From Tropicimonas sediminicola (GTDB taxonomy: Bacteria; Pseudomonadota; Alphaproteobacteria; Rhodobacterales; Rhodobacteraceae): 64,000 nt of DNA. The position numbers were made by a program, and so were the translations under genes. Positions 26,688-36,021 of the stretch are shown here, one piece after another. How positions within the stretch are numbered: the stretch's first letter is position 1; each line of letters starts with the position of its first letter. Under the pieces are notes generated by a model. The model was given only the letters and a program-made list of their open reading frames with translations, searched no databases and had not been told where the DNA came from. Location: assembly GCF_900188335.1 (NCBI RefSeq), contig NZ_FZOY01000011.1, positions 1 to 64,000 of the forward strand. The letters are read 5' to 3'.

Positions 26688-28204
26688 GCACCGGCGCGCG
26701 TGTCGCCCTGATCGCGCTCGACGCGGCGGATCTGGACCTGCTCGACCGGCTGGTCGACGAGGGCCGCGCGCCCGTCTTTGGCGGGCTGAAGGCCAAAGGT
26801 GCGCTTGGCAGGCTGTCCTCCTGGGGCGGCTGGCTGCCCGGCTCGGTCTGGCCCACCTTCTTCACCTCCACGCCACCATCCCAGACGGGCTTCCACCACT
26901 ACCTGCAATGGTCGCCCGACGAGATGTCGATGCGGCGGCCGGACCCTGCACAGGTCGGCACGCCGTTCTGGCGCCATGTGACGGCCGAAGGCGGCAAGGT
27001 GATCGCACTAGACATGCCCTTCGCGCCCGCCCCGACCTCGGGAACCGAGCTGACCGGCTGGGCGACACTCGACAGCCTCGAGCCGCCGCACGCCAGCCCG
27101 CCCGGCCTGCTGGAAGAGATCGAGGCCCGGCACGGCCCCTCGCCCCGGGTCGCCGAGATGCACGCCCTGCAATCCATGGCCGCGCTGCGCAAGCTGCGCG
27201 ACGAGCAGGTCGCGATCGCCGGGATGCTGGCCCAGATCGCCGAGGACCTACTGGCGCGCGAGCGCGTCGACCTGCTGGCGATGACCTTTCCGGGCCTGCA
27301 CCGGGGCGGCCACTGGCTCTGGGACGAGACCGGTCTCGCCTCCGAGCCGACCTCCGCGGAACGGGCCGAACTGGCGCAGGCGCTCCCCGAGGTCTACGCC
27401 GCCACCGACGCCGCCCTAGGGCGGCTGCTCGATGCGGCGCAACCCGACGAGGTGATCCTGTTCTCGCTGCACGGCATGGGCCCCAACACCAGCCGGCTGG
27501 AGATCCTCGACGAGATGCTGCACCGGGTGCTCGGCGGCGCGAGCGACGCCACTGGACCGATGCGCGGCATCGAACGGCTGCGGCAGGCGGTGCCGGCGGA
27601 GCTTCGGCACCGGGTCAAGGACAGCCTCCCAACCGCCCTGCAGGACAGGCTTACCGGCTTCTGGCGCACCGGTGGGCGCGACTGGCAGAGCACCCCGGTC
27701 CTGACCCAGGTGGCGGACCTGACTGGCTACCTGCGCCTCAACCTCGCCGACCGGGAGAGCCAGGGGATGCTCTCGCCGGAAGCGGCCCGCGATCTTTCCG
27801 AGCGCATCATCGACGGCCTGGCGAGCTTCGCGGACGCCGACACCGGTGCGCCGGTGGTCCGGCGCACCGCCCGGATCGAAGATGTCCTGCCCCCTGGCGA
27901 GAACCTCCGGATGCTGCCTGACCTGCTGGTGGACTGGGCGGAGAGCCCGGCGGCGCTTCATCGCGCCGTGGTCTCGCCGGAGTTCGGCACGATCGACTGG
28001 CCAACTCCGGGCCGCCATCCGAGCGGGCGCGCCGGCAACCACCGCGCCGGGGGCTTCTACCTCGCCTGCGGCTGCAGCCTGCCGTCTGGCGCCGGACCGG
28101 GCGGCGACATCCTCGACCTTGCGCCGACCGTGCTCAGCCGCCTCGGACTGACCCCGCCCGCCGCGATGCGCGGCCGCCCGCTGTTCGGGAGCCCTGATCC
28201 ATGA
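26684..28204 (+). CDS. AlkP-superfamily type I phosphodiesterase-like protein, copy 3
   Basis: The protein is 506 residues and more diverged than copies 1 and 2. It keeps WPTFFTS in place of WPTFYTG, LHRGGHW (His206, His210), Ser-Leu-His-Gly (261-264), and a changed NLADRESQGML segment where the others have NLKGRERDGIV. The late Gly-His-His is Gly-Asn-His (His453). No signal peptide is visible. It overlaps both neighbours by four bases. Three full-length paralogues in one operon suggest different substrates or a multi-subunit complex, but this is inference. Confidence 0.82.
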   Translation: MSTGARVALIALDAADLDLLDRLVDEGRAPVFGGLKAKGALGRLSSWGGWLPGSVWPTFFTSTPPSQTGFHHYLQWSPDEMSMRRPDPAQVGTPFWRHVTAEGGKVIALDMPFAPAPTSGTELTGWATLDSLEPPHASPPGLLEEIEARHGPSPRVAEMHALQSMAALRKLRDEQVAIAGMLAQIAEDLLARERVDLLAMTFPGLHRGGHWLWDETGLASEPTSAERAELAQALPEVYAATDAALGRLLDAAQPDEVILFSLHGMGPNTSRLEILDEMLHRVLGGASDATGPMRGIERLRQAVPAELRHRVKDSLPTALQDRLTGFWRTGGRDWQSTPVLTQVADLTGYLRLNLADRESQGMLSPEAARDLSERIIDGLASFADADTGAPVVRRTARIEDVLPPGENLRMLPDLLVDWAESPAALHRAVVSPEFGTIDWPTPGRHPSGRAGNHRAGGFYLACGCSLPSGAGPGGDILDLAPTVLSRLGLTPPAAMRGRPLFGSPDP

Positions 28205-29808
28205 CCTTGCTGCACGCCACCGATATCGACCCCGGCGCCACCATCGAGGCCGATCTCTGCATCATCGGCGCCGGCGCAGCCGGCATCTCGATCGCCTGCG
28301 CGCTGGCCGACAGCGGGCTCAGCATCGCGATGCTGGCCGGAGGGGGCGAGCAGTTCCGGCACCGCGATCAGATGCTCTATCATGGTCGCAACATCGGGCG
28401 TGAAAGCTTTGCCCCCGGCAAGGCACGGTTTCGCATGTTCGGCGGCTCGACCACCCGCTGGGCCGGTCAATGCCGCCCCCTCGACCCGGTGGATTTCGAG
28501 CCGCGCCCCGGCCTGCCGGACACCGGCTGGCCCATCGGCGCAGAGACCCTCGCGCCCTGGTATCGCGCGGCGGCGGAGGTCTGCGACCTCGACGACTGGC
28601 GCTTCGACCCACCGACACTGACCGGCCTCGAAACTCACGAAGACGCCGCGCCGGTCCGGTACCGGCACGGCCATAACGTCGACTTCGCAGTGAGTTACGG
28701 ACCAAAGCTCGCGCAATCGAATACGACAAAGGTCTATCTCGACACTCACGTCACCGGGATCGTGCAGGCAGGTTCGCGGATCTCCCATGTCGAGGCCACA
28801 GGTCCGGATGGCCGGCGGATACGCTTTGCCGCCGGGAACTATATCCTGGCCACCGGCGGACTCGAGAACGCCCGCCTGCTGCTGGCCTCGACCGCCGGGT
28901 CGCCGAACGGCCTCGGCAACGAGCGCGACCTCGTTGGGCGCTATTTCATGGACCATCCGTTCTTCTTCGGCGGCGCACTGGAATTGGCGCCGGGCGTCGG
29001 GCCCGAGGCCGTCGACGCGCTGCAAGGCTACGAGCAGGCCGGCGTCGCGCAGCGCAGCCACGGCGCCTTCGCCCTTGGCGAGGGCCTGCGACGGGACGAG
29101 GGATTGAACGGGGCGGCCGTGTTCTTTGTCGAGCGCGCCGCGCACAAGTCCTCCGAGGATTTTCTCTCCACAGGCGGCGTCGCGATGACCCGGGTGCTCG
29201 ACGTGCTGATGCACCGCGAACTGCCCGATGGCCGGCTTGGGCGGCACCTGCCCGCCCTGCTCACGCATCCCGGCGAGGTCGGCCGCTCGACGCTGGAGCG
29301 GCTCCGCGGCGCGGTCTCGAAGCGACGCACCCTCGCCGCCCGCTTCACGCTGGAGGCCCTGCCGAACCCCGAGAGCCGGGTCAGGCTCGATCCACGCCGG
29401 CACGACCGTTTCGGAATGCCCCACGTCACCGTCGATTGGAGGCTGACCCGGGGCGACCCTGGCGGTCTCGAACGGCTCCGCGGCGGGCTTGCACGCCTGT
29501 TCGCCGACGGCGGCATCGGGGAGCTCTCGCTCCACGGTGCGCGCGATGCAGACGGCTTTCCCGTCAGCATGGAAGGCGGCAAGCACCACATGGGCACGAC
29601 CCGCATGTCCACGGACCCGGCCCGCGGCGTGGTCGACCCCGATTGCCGCGTGCACGAGATCGACAACCTCTTCATCGCCGGAAGCTCGGTGTTCCCGACC
29701 GGCGGCTACGTCAACCCGACCCTGACCATCGTGGCCCTCGCGCTGCGTCTGGCGGACCACCTGCGCGGTCGCACAGGCGCCGCCGCCAGCAAGGCCGGGC
29801 AGGCATAA
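28201..29808 (+). CDS. GMC family FAD-dependent oxidoreductase
   Basis: The protein is 535 residues with an N-terminal FAD loop GAGAAG at 23-28 and the C-terminal GMC block containing HHMGTTRM, then LFIAGSSVFPTGG and an Asn-Pro-Thr-Leu-Thr segment; His and Asn there form the usual catalytic pair. The family oxidises alcohols, sugars and polyols. As last gene of the glycan cluster it could oxidise a sugar or polyol unit of the product. It has no signal peptide, which argues for action on an intracellular precursor. Confidence 0.88.
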   Translation: MTLLHATDIDPGATIEADLCIIGAGAAGISIACALADSGLSIAMLAGGGEQFRHRDQMLYHGRNIGRESFAPGKARFRMFGGSTTRWAGQCRPLDPVDFEPRPGLPDTGWPIGAETLAPWYRAAAEVCDLDDWRFDPPTLTGLETHEDAAPVRYRHGHNVDFAVSYGPKLAQSNTTKVYLDTHVTGIVQAGSRISHVEATGPDGRRIRFAAGNYILATGGLENARLLLASTAGSPNGLGNERDLVGRYFMDHPFFFGGALELAPGVGPEAVDALQGYEQAGVAQRSHGAFALGEGLRRDEGLNGAAVFFVERAAHKSSEDFLSTGGVAMTRVLDVLMHRELPDGRLGRHLPALLTHPGEVGRSTLERLRGAVSKRRTLAARFTLEALPNPESRVRLDPRRHDRFGMPHVTVDWRLTRGDPGGLERLRGGLARLFADGGIGELSLHGARDADGFPVSMEGGKHHMGTTRMSTDPARGVVDPDCRVHEIDNLFIAGSSVFPTGGYVNPTLTIVALALRLADHLRGRTGAAASKAGQA

Positions 29809-29858
29809 CTGGGCCCTCACGACGGTCGGACCGCGCATGTTTTCGAATCTGGCGTGAT

Positions 29859-29935
29859 TGGCGATCCCACGAGGACTCGAACCCCGAACCTGCTGATTAG
29901 AAGTCAGCTGCTCTATCCAGTTGAGCTATGGGACC
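29859..29935 (-). tRNA. tRNA-Arg(TCT)
   Basis: On the minus strand the acceptor GGTCCCA (29935-29929) pairs with TGGGATC with one G-U pair, followed by discriminator G and an encoded CCA. The anticodon loop CTTCTAA gives anticodon TCT (arginine, AGA codons), and the T-arm has GGTTCGAGTCC. It is 77 nt including CCA. It sits 50 bp after the GMC gene, with its 3' end facing the glycan cluster. Confidence 0.97.
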
Positions 29936-30041
29936 GCTTCGCCCCTTTTGCGCAGCAGCGCGGACGATTTCAAGCCTCTCCGGCGGGTGTTTCCCTCTTC
30001 GCGACTTTGGCTTAGCATTGAACGGAGTTCACGAGGATTCC

Positions 30042-30650
30042 ATGAGCGCAAAGACCGACGCCCGACGCGATGCCCTGCGAACCAGCCTGGTCGATATCGC
30101 CGAACGGCAGATCTCCGAAGCAGGGCTGGGCGCTCTCAAGGCTCGGACGCTGGCGACCGAGGCGGGCTGTTCGGTCGGGGCAATCTACAACGTCTTCAGC
30201 GACCTGAACGAGCTGACCATGGCCGTGAACGGACGCACCTTCCGTCGGCTCGGCGCGGCGATCGAGGCGGATCTGGCGGACGTGCCGGAAGCCAGCCCGC
30301 AGGAGCGGCTGGTGGTGATGTCGGTCGCCTATCTGCGTTTCGCATCCGAGAACGAGCACCTGTGGCGCTGCCTGTTCGACCTTCGCGTGACGGAACTCGA
30401 TGCCGTTCCCGCCTGGTATCGCGCGGCGCTCGAAGACCTGTTCGCGATGATCGGCGGCCCGCTTCGGGAAATCTTCCCCGACCTTTCGGCGACGGATATC
30501 GCACTCATGACGCGGGCGCTGTTCTCGTCAGTCCACGGGATCGTATCGCTCGGGCTGGAGCAGCGCATCTCCGGCGTGCCGAGGCCTCAGATCGAACGGA
30601 TGATCGAGCTGATCCTGTCGAACCTCACCGAGCAGAGCGCGGCGGTCTGA
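30042..30650 (+). CDS. TetR/AcrR family transcriptional regulator
   Basis: The protein is 202 residues with a TetR helix-turn-helix at about 12-58 (the Gly-Ala-Ile-Tyr-Asn-Val-Phe recognition segment) and an all-helical ligand domain after it. The C-terminal part resembles the WHG-type TetR C-terminal domain. The target gene is unknown; the nearest neighbours are tRNA-Arg upstream and the convergent complex I gene downstream. A GAGGA site precedes ATG 30042. Confidence 0.9.
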   Translation: MSAKTDARRDALRTSLVDIAERQISEAGLGALKARTLATEAGCSVGAIYNVFSDLNELTMAVNGRTFRRLGAAIEADLADVPEASPQERLVVMSVAYLRFASENEHLWRCLFDLRVTELDAVPAWYRAALEDLFAMIGGPLREIFPDLSATDIALMTRALFSSVHGIVSLGLEQRISGVPRPQIERMIELILSNLTEQSAAV

Positions 30651-30666
30651 CGGCCCCGCCGTCTTT
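30649..30666 (+). terminator. short convergent terminator
   Basis: GACGGC (30649-30654) pairs with GCCGTC (30658-30663) over a CCC loop and is followed by TTT. It overlaps the TetR stop and reaches the stop codon of the convergent NDUFS4 gene. Confidence 0.45.
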
Positions 30667-30977
30667 CAGTGCGTCCAGGCGCCGCGCCGGTTGGTGGCGA
30701 AATTCTCGCCATAGCCATTCGGACGGATCACCGGCTTGCGCTTCTTGGGCTCGACGAGGGTGAAATCGAGGCCCTTCTCGCGGGCATAATCCACGGCAGC
30801 TTCCTTGCTGTCGAACCGAAGGCGAACCTGGCTGCTGACATCGGTGCCGCCGGGCCATCCCATAAGCGGATCGATCTCGGCGCCATCGGCCGGGACGATC
30901 TCGAGCAGCCACACCTTGGTCTTGCCGGTGCCGGATTGCATGGCGTTCTTCGCCGGTTGGTAGATTCTCGCGCGCAT
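30666..30977 (-). CDS. NADH dehydrogenase accessory subunit, NDUFS4 type
   Basis: The protein is 103 residues with the ETC complex I subunit conserved region: an N-terminal Ala-Arg-Ile-Tyr-x-Pro-Ala-Lys, Trp-Pro-Gly-Gly-Thr-Asp in the middle, and [11 protein letters not shown]. It is the alphaproteobacterial counterpart of mitochondrial NDUFS4, a peripheral-arm subunit of complex I; in these bacteria it usually lies apart from the nuo operon, as here. ATG 30977 has AGGAGA eight bases upstream, so the longer open frame to 31202 is not used. Confidence 0.92.
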   Translation of the reverse strand: MRARIYQPAKNAMQSGTGKTKVWLLEIVPADGAEIDPLMGWPGGTDVSSQVRLRFDSKEAAVDYAREKGLDFTLVEPKKRKPVIRPNGYGENFATNRRGAWTH

Positions 30978-31477
30978 GGATCGTCTCTCCTTGGCTTCAA
31001 GGAGATTTACTGCCAAGCGTATCGAGGCTGCAAGGGCCCAATCGACCCCGCCGAGCGCAGCGGCTGCCGGCCAGCAACGGCGTGCGGGGGTTGGGGGTGG
31101 GTCGCAGTTGAGGCCGGCAACCTGTCTGCTGCGTAGCGGAATGGTGCGAAACTTTTTCCGAATCAGCAACAATAAATGCGTTTTCTCGCGGATTGCTTCC
31201 AAATTGATCCGAAGAACCGCCCATGTCAGTGCTCAAGCGAGCACCAAGGCAGCGCCTGGCTCCGCCAATTATTGCCCGATACCGACGGCAAGCTACCTCT
31301 GGCAACGAACAGGTCCCCGATTGTCATCCCCATGCTTCCCCTCCGATCGCCAATGGCAACATCGTGATCGCGGAAAAGCGCCTTGAAACGATGGTGCGCC
31401 GGGAAAGAATTTGCACTTTCCGGCGCACCGGCCGAAAAGAACAAAAGCAGACCGTATTGCAGCCAGACGAGTCGCCC
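30978..31477. other. 500-bp gap before uvrB
   Basis: No convincing gene is seen here. The uvrB frame stays open back to 31223, but that stretch has no family sequence. The gap holds the divergent promoters of the NDUFS4 gene and uvrB, an AT-rich patch around 31145-31205, and the inverted repeat at 31393-31429. Confidence 0.6.
31393..31429 (+). promoter_or_regulatory. long hairpin in the uvrB leader
   Basis: GGTGCGCC plus GGGAAAG (31393-31407) pairs with CTTTC plus CGGCGCACC (31416-31429) over an 8-nt loop, with one bulged G. There is no T run after it, so it is not a standard terminator. It ends 48 bp before the uvrB start. Just downstream, GAAC-N7-GACC at 31439-31453 differs by one base from the alphaproteobacterial SOS box GAAC-N7-GAAC. 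Confidence 0.5.
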
Positions 31478-33679
31478 ATGCCCTATGCCCATTCCGACAA
31501 GACCGCGCCCGTGCTGAACAGCCCGGCGCCCGACGTGCGCACCCGGGAGAAGCTCGAGGGGGGCAAGCGGTTCATCATGCATTCGGAGTTCGAACCCGCC
31601 GGCGACCAGCCGACGGCGATCGTCGAGCTGTCGCAGGGCGTGCGCGATGGCGAGCGCGACCAGGTCCTGCTGGGCGCCACCGGCACCGGCAAGACTTTCA
31701 CCATGGCCAAGGTGATCGAGGAAACGCAGCGACCGGCGATCATCCTTGCACCCAACAAGACACTGGCAGCCCAGCTCTACGGCGAGTTCAAGCACTTCTT
31801 CCCGGAGAACTCGGTCGAGTATTTCGTCAGCTATTACGACTACTACCAGCCCGAAGCTTACGTGCCGCGCTCGGACACCTATATCGAGAAGGAAAGCCAG
31901 ATCAATGAGCAGATCGACCGGATGCGCCACTCCGCGACCCGGGCGCTTCTGGAGCGCGACGACGTGATCATCGTCGCCTCGGTCTCCTGCATCTACGGCA
32001 TCGGCTCGGTCGAGACCTACGGGGCGATGACGCAGGATCTGCACGCCGGCAAGGAATACGACCAGCGAAAGGTGATCGCCGATCTGGTGGCCCAGCAGTA
32101 TCGCCGCAACGACCATGCATTCCAGCGAGGCTCGTTCCGGGTCCGCGGCGACGTGCTGGAAATCTGGCCCGCGCACCTCGAAGACCGCGCCTGGCGGGCG
32201 TCGTTCTTTGGCGAGGAACTGGAGAGCCTGACCGAGTTCGATCCGCTGACCGGCGAGAAGACGGACACGTTCGAACGGATCCGGATCTACGCCAACTCGC
32301 ACTACGTGACGCCCAAGCCGACGATGAAACAGGCGATCGAGGGCATCAAGAAAGAGCTTAAGCTGCGCCTCTCCCAACTGGTCGACGAGGGCAAGCTGCT
32401 GGAGGCGCAGCGGCTGGAACAGCGTACGAACTTCGACCTCGAGATGCTGGAGGCCACCGGCGTCTGTAACGGCATCGAGAACTACTCGCGGTACCTGACG
32501 GGGCGCGCGCCGGGCGAGCCGCCCCCCACCCTGTTCGAATTCATCCCCGATCACGCCATCGTCTTCGCCGACGAGAGCCACGTCTCCGTTCCACAGATCG
32601 GCGGCATGTACCGCGGCGACTACCGGCGCAAGTTCACCCTGGCCGAGCACGGCTTCCGCCTGCCCTCGTGCATGGACAACCGCCCGCTCAAGTTCGAGGA
32701 ATGGGACGCGATGCGACCGCAGTCGGTCTTCGTTTCCGCCACGCCGGCGGCGTGGGAGCTGGAGCAGACTGGCGGTGTCTTTACCGAACAGGTGATCCGC
32801 CCGACCGGGCTGCTCGACCCGGAGGTGGAGATCCGACCGGTCGAGATGCAGGTGGACGACCTGCTGGACGAGATCCGGAAGGTCACCGCCAATGGCTTCC
32901 GCACCCTCGTCACCACGTTGACCAAGCGCATGGCGGAGGATCTGACCGAGTACCTGCACGAGCAGGGCATCAAGGTCCGCTATATGCACTCCGACATCGA
33001 CACCATCGAACGGATCGAAATCCTGCGCGACCTGCGCCTCGGCGCTTTCGACGTGCTCGTGGGCATCAACCTGCTGCGCGAAGGCCTCGACATCCCCGAA
33101 TGCGGGCTGGTGGCGATCCTCGACGCGGACAAGGAAGGCTTCCTGCGCTCCGAGACCTCGCTGATCCAGACCATCGGCCGCGCCGCCCGCAACGCCGAAG
33201 GCCGGGTAATCATGTATGCCGACCGGATCACCGGCTCGATGGAGCGCGCGCTCAAGGAAACCGAACGCCGGCGCGTCAAGCAGATCGCCTACAACGAGGA
33301 GCACGGCATCACGCCTGAAACCATCCGCAAGAACGTCGACGACATCCTGCAGGGGCTCTACCAGGGCGATGTCGACATGTCGCGCGTCACCGCGACGATC
33401 GACAAGCCGATGCACGGCGCGAACCTCGAGGCCCATCTCGACGGCCTGCGCGAGGAGATGCGCAAGGCGGCCGAGAACCTGGAATTCGAGGAGGCGGCCC
33501 GTCTGCGCGACGAGATCAAGCGGCTGGAAGCGGTCGACCTCGCAATCGCCGACGACCCGCTGGCCCGTCAGTCCGCCATCGAGGCGGCCGGCGAAGCGGC
33601 GGTGGCCGGCAGGGGCAGATCCACGGCCGGCCGGCCGGGGCAACGCGGCGGCAACGTCAAACGGAGGAAATCGAAGTGA
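31478..33679 (+). CDS. uvrB: excinuclease ABC subunit B
   Basis: The protein is 733 residues, full length. UvrB is the damage-verifying helicase-like subunit of nucleotide excision repair. The Walker A GATGTGKT at 66-73, the beta-hairpin region with [10 protein letters not shown], the DESH box and helicase motifs V-VI are present, and a UVR motif lies near 655-690 for binding UvrA or UvrC. The tail after about 700 is Gly/Arg-rich. ATG 31478 fits the family N-terminus. Its stop overlaps the next gene's GTG. Confidence 0.97.
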   Translation: MPYAHSDKTAPVLNSPAPDVRTREKLEGGKRFIMHSEFEPAGDQPTAIVELSQGVRDGERDQVLLGATGTGKTFTMAKVIEETQRPAIILAPNKTLAAQLYGEFKHFFPENSVEYFVSYYDYYQPEAYVPRSDTYIEKESQINEQIDRMRHSATRALLERDDVIIVASVSCIYGIGSVETYGAMTQDLHAGKEYDQRKVIADLVAQQYRRNDHAFQRGSFRVRGDVLEIWPAHLEDRAWRASFFGEELESLTEFDPLTGEKTDTFERIRIYANSHYVTPKPTMKQAIEGIKKELKLRLSQLVDEGKLLEAQRLEQRTNFDLEMLEATGVCNGIENYSRYLTGRAPGEPPPTLFEFIPDHAIVFADESHVSVPQIGGMYRGDYRRKFTLAEHGFRLPSCMDNRPLKFEEWDAMRPQSVFVSATPAAWELEQTGGVFTEQVIRPTGLLDPEVEIRPVEMQVDDLLDEIRKVTANGFRTLVTTLTKRMAEDLTEYLHEQGIKVRYMHSDIDTIERIEILRDLRLGAFDVLVGINLLREGLDIPECGLVAILDADKEGFLRSETSLIQTIGRAARNAEGRVIMYADRITGSMERALKETERRRVKQIAYNEEHGITPETIRKNVDDILQGLYQGDVDMSRVTATIDKPMHGANLEAHLDGLREEMRKAAENLEFEEAARLRDEIKRLEAVDLAIADDPLARQSAIEAAGEAAVAGRGRSTAGRPGQRGGNVKRRKSK

Positions 33680-34011
33680 GATCGATCTTGGCCGCACTTC
33701 TGACCGTCACAGCGCTTCCCGCCTCGGCGGACAACATCGCGATGTGCGTGGACACCGGCGCCAGTGAAGCGGTCTGCACATGCGCGGCCGCAGCCCTGGC
33801 CGAACAGGTCGGCCCCGAAGACCTTGCCCGGTACGACGCCATCTCAACGGCCTTTGTCGAGAAGCGCTCCGAGGGGCTCGGATGGGTCGATGCGTGGGAC
33901 GGTGCCGTCGCAGCGGTGGCCGAACGCGATGGCACGGCCGCAAACACCATGCAGCGAGCGATGAACCCGGTCGGCCAGGCACATCGCGACTCAATCAAGG
34001 CGTGTGAATGA
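33676..34011 (+). CDS. small exported cysteine-containing protein
   Basis: The protein is 111 residues with a signal peptide of about 18 residues ending Ala-Ser-Ala, and four cysteines in the mature part (Cys-x9-Cys-x-Cys near the start and one at the penultimate position), which could form two periplasmic disulfides. No family is recognised. Its GTG overlaps the uvrB TGA by four bases, so it is probably co-transcribed with uvrB, though a link to DNA repair is doubtful for an exported protein. Confidence 0.65.
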   Translation: MRSILAALLTVTALPASADNIAMCVDTGASEAVCTCAAAALAEQVGPEDLARYDAISTAFVEKRSEGLGWVDAWDGAVAAVAERDGTAANTMQRAMNPVGQAHRDSIKACE

Positions 34012-34336
34012 AGCGCCCCTGAAGCCGCCGACCGCCGTTTTTTAGATCACGAGACCGACAGGTCAAACCGCGCGGAAAACGTTAATCCTTGTGTCATTTC
34101 CAAGGCAAGACGGCCGGAAGAGCCCGGCGACAAGTGTCTGATTTTACTAAAAATGTCCCAAAAACGCCGCCTTGGAGGTCGTTTCCGTACGGTCAAAGTT
34201 CATGATCTTGCCGCAGTTCACGGAAAAAAAGCCACACACACTTGGTGCGATGAGCGGGCGAACCGACTCAACCTGTGGTGGAGTTTAGTCTTGGTACTTG
34301 GTCCGCCACCTTTACGGCGATTGGAGGACACCCATA
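34012..34336. other. 325-bp gap before the first RTX gene
   Basis: No coding sequence is supported; a 67-codon frame at 34153 has no ribosome site and crosses the start of the next gene. The stretch is richer in A and T than its surroundings, with several runs of A, and probably holds the promoter of the RTX gene. A strong GGAGGA ribosome site ends it. Confidence 0.55.
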
Positions 34337-35218
34337 ATGCCGACAAAAAGTATTAACGTTACCCCATACGATGGCGCATTGCTGACCCTGAAACTGCTTT
34401 CCGACGACCCCACGATTCTTCTGAGCGACATGGACTCGGAGATCCAGGGAACCCTCAGAGATGGCAACGGCACGATGACGTCGGACGACGACGGGCTGTC
34501 GCTCTTCAACGGAAAGACGCTGGCCTATATCGGCTCCGGCACTTTCGAGCCCGGCGTCACCGTTGCCGGCCTGCACGTCCCGACCGGCGCGGCGGTGAAC
34601 GTGGTCGTCTTCAGCGCAGGGAGCCAGACTTTCCTGCACTTCCCGGACGACAAGCCCAATCTGACAGGCGCCCTCGTCGCGTCGCTGGATATCTCGAATG
34701 CTCCGCACGAGTTCTTCGAGAACCCCTATCTCGGAACCGAATTCAACGATTCCTTCCGCGGTGACTTCCTCAACAACGAGATGACCGGATCGGCAGGGGC
34801 GGACATGTTGTCCGGCCGCAACGGCGACGACCATCTGGTTGGCGGACAGGGCGACGACCGCCTGTTCGGCGGCAAGGACAATGACGTACTCCAGGGCAGC
34901 AAGGGAGACGATTTTCTCCGCGGCGGCATGGGCAACGACCGTCTGATGGGCGGAATTGGCGACGATGTCATGCGAGGCGACTTTGGAAACGACACGTTCG
35001 TTTACCATGACGGAAAGGACAAGATCCGCGACTTCGAGGACGACGAGGATCGGCTTGTCCTCAAGGTCTCCGGCGTGACAGGCAAGACGGCCGAAGAGGT
35101 CATCGACGACTTCGGAAAACAGCGGGGCGACAACGCAATTCTGGACTTCGGAGACGGCAACAAGCTCATTCTGGCCAATACCGAACTCGGCAGCCTCGCC
35201 GACGACCTGATCGTCTGA
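34337..35218 (+). CDS. small RTX (hemolysin-type Ca-binding) protein 1
   Basis: The protein is 293 residues. Residues 1-145 form a beta-rich N-terminal region I do not recognise. About seven glycine/aspartate nonapeptides of the form GGxGxDxLx run from about 150 to 220 and would bind calcium outside the cell. The final 70 residues match the C-terminal module of the other two RTX proteins in this window and end in Leu-Ala-Asp-Asp-Leu-Ile-Val, probably a type I secretion signal. No ABC secretion genes are adjacent. It is followed by a strong terminator. Confidence 0.85.
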   Translation: MPTKSINVTPYDGALLTLKLLSDDPTILLSDMDSEIQGTLRDGNGTMTSDDDGLSLFNGKTLAYIGSGTFEPGVTVAGLHVPTGAAVNVVVFSAGSQTFLHFPDDKPNLTGALVASLDISNAPHEFFENPYLGTEFNDSFRGDFLNNEMTGSAGADMLSGRNGDDHLVGGQGDDRLFGGKDNDVLQGSKGDDFLRGGMGNDRLMGGIGDDVMRGDFGNDTFVYHDGKDKIRDFEDDEDRLVLKVSGVTGKTAEEVIDDFGKQRGDNAILDFGDGNKLILANTELGSLADDLIV

Positions 35219-35528
35219 ACGCTCTTTCAAAGCGGGGCCGGCTGATCATCGCGATCCCCAGCCACCGTTTCGCCATAAAAGACGAAAGCTTCCGGCCCGG
35301 GCAATTGTCCCGGGCCGGTTTCTAATTCCGGCACCCGCATGCGGCATCCTGTATCTGGATACAATTGAACTGCGGCAGGAGACGCCACGCCCGCGCCACA
35401 TTCTCGCCCATTTCTTGGTGCCACATCGCCCCAGGTACAAATGTCCGGCAGTGCGAAAGTTCATAAAGGACTGAACCGCATTGCTAAAAACGGGCCGAAT
35501 GACGCCCGGGATCGAGGAGGCGCAGAAA
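35219..35528. other. 310-bp gap after RTX gene 1
   Basis: This gap holds the terminator at 35292-35322 and the presumed promoter and AGGAGG ribosome site of the small membrane protein gene at 35529. No further coding sequence is supported. Confidence 0.6.
35292..35322 (+). terminator. strong terminator after RTX gene 1
   Basis: CCGGCCCGGG (35292-35301) pairs perfectly with CCCGGGCCGG (35309-35318) over a 7-nt loop and is followed by TTTCT. Confidence 0.8.
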
Positions 35529-35741
35529 ATGGCGATCGCAGTACTTCTGATTTCGACCTTCATCGCCTCTGGCGCTGCGATCATCGCCGCGCTGGCCGGC
35601 CATGGCGTACTGACGATCATCGCCGCATTCTGCGTATCCGGGTGGGTTGCCTCCATCGTCCTTACGGTGCTGATGGTGCTGCGGGCCTACGTCCCCAAGC
35701 CCGACTCCGGCGACGACGATCGCCAACCCGTCACCGCCTGA
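35529..35741 (+). CDS. small two-helix membrane protein A
   Basis: The protein is 70 residues with two hydrophobic helices (about 2-22 and 28-50) and a short polar tail with Asp-rich residues. GAGGAGG at 35514-35520 lies eight bases from ATG 35529, which decides the start over an earlier in-frame codon at 35481. It is clearly similar to the protein at 36022, sharing the order Ser-Thr, Ala-rich helix, Gly, Ile-x-Ala, Gly/Ala-Trp. The function is unknown. Confidence 0.7.
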   Translation: MAIAVLLISTFIASGAAIIAALAGHGVLTIIAAFCVSGWVASIVLTVLMVLRAYVPKPDSGDDDRQPVTA

Positions 35742-36021
35742 CACGCTGAAATCATTTCAACATAGCGGCATGGCGCTCACACGCCTGCTGAGCCGGACTG
35801 ACCGCACCTACCCAGACAGACTGGTCGCCTCGTGCTCGAGCGGACTCCACCGCCTTCCCGGGCCCAACCTATTGCGACCACCACCGTCGAAATATGCGTC
35901 CACGTGTTTCCCCATGTGTCGCAGACGGGAATTTTCTCGCCACCGTTAACCCGACGACAAGGATTTCCATGGAATGGTTGGAACAACGGGCCAGAATCGG
36001 TTCGTGCCTCGGAGACCTGGA

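Noticed and set aside
29859-29935. tRNA-Arg as attachment site for the glycan cluster
   Set aside because: The cluster has the same high-GC, overlapping style as the chromosome around it, and no integrase or att repeat is visible.
31226-33697. 823-codon open frame antisense to uvrB
   Set aside because: It mirrors uvrB in a GC-rich genome with few stops in antisense frames, shows no family sequence, and uvrB is certain.
34153-34356. 67-codon frame before RTX gene 1
   Set aside because: No ribosome site, crosses the start of the RTX gene, and no recognisable sequence.
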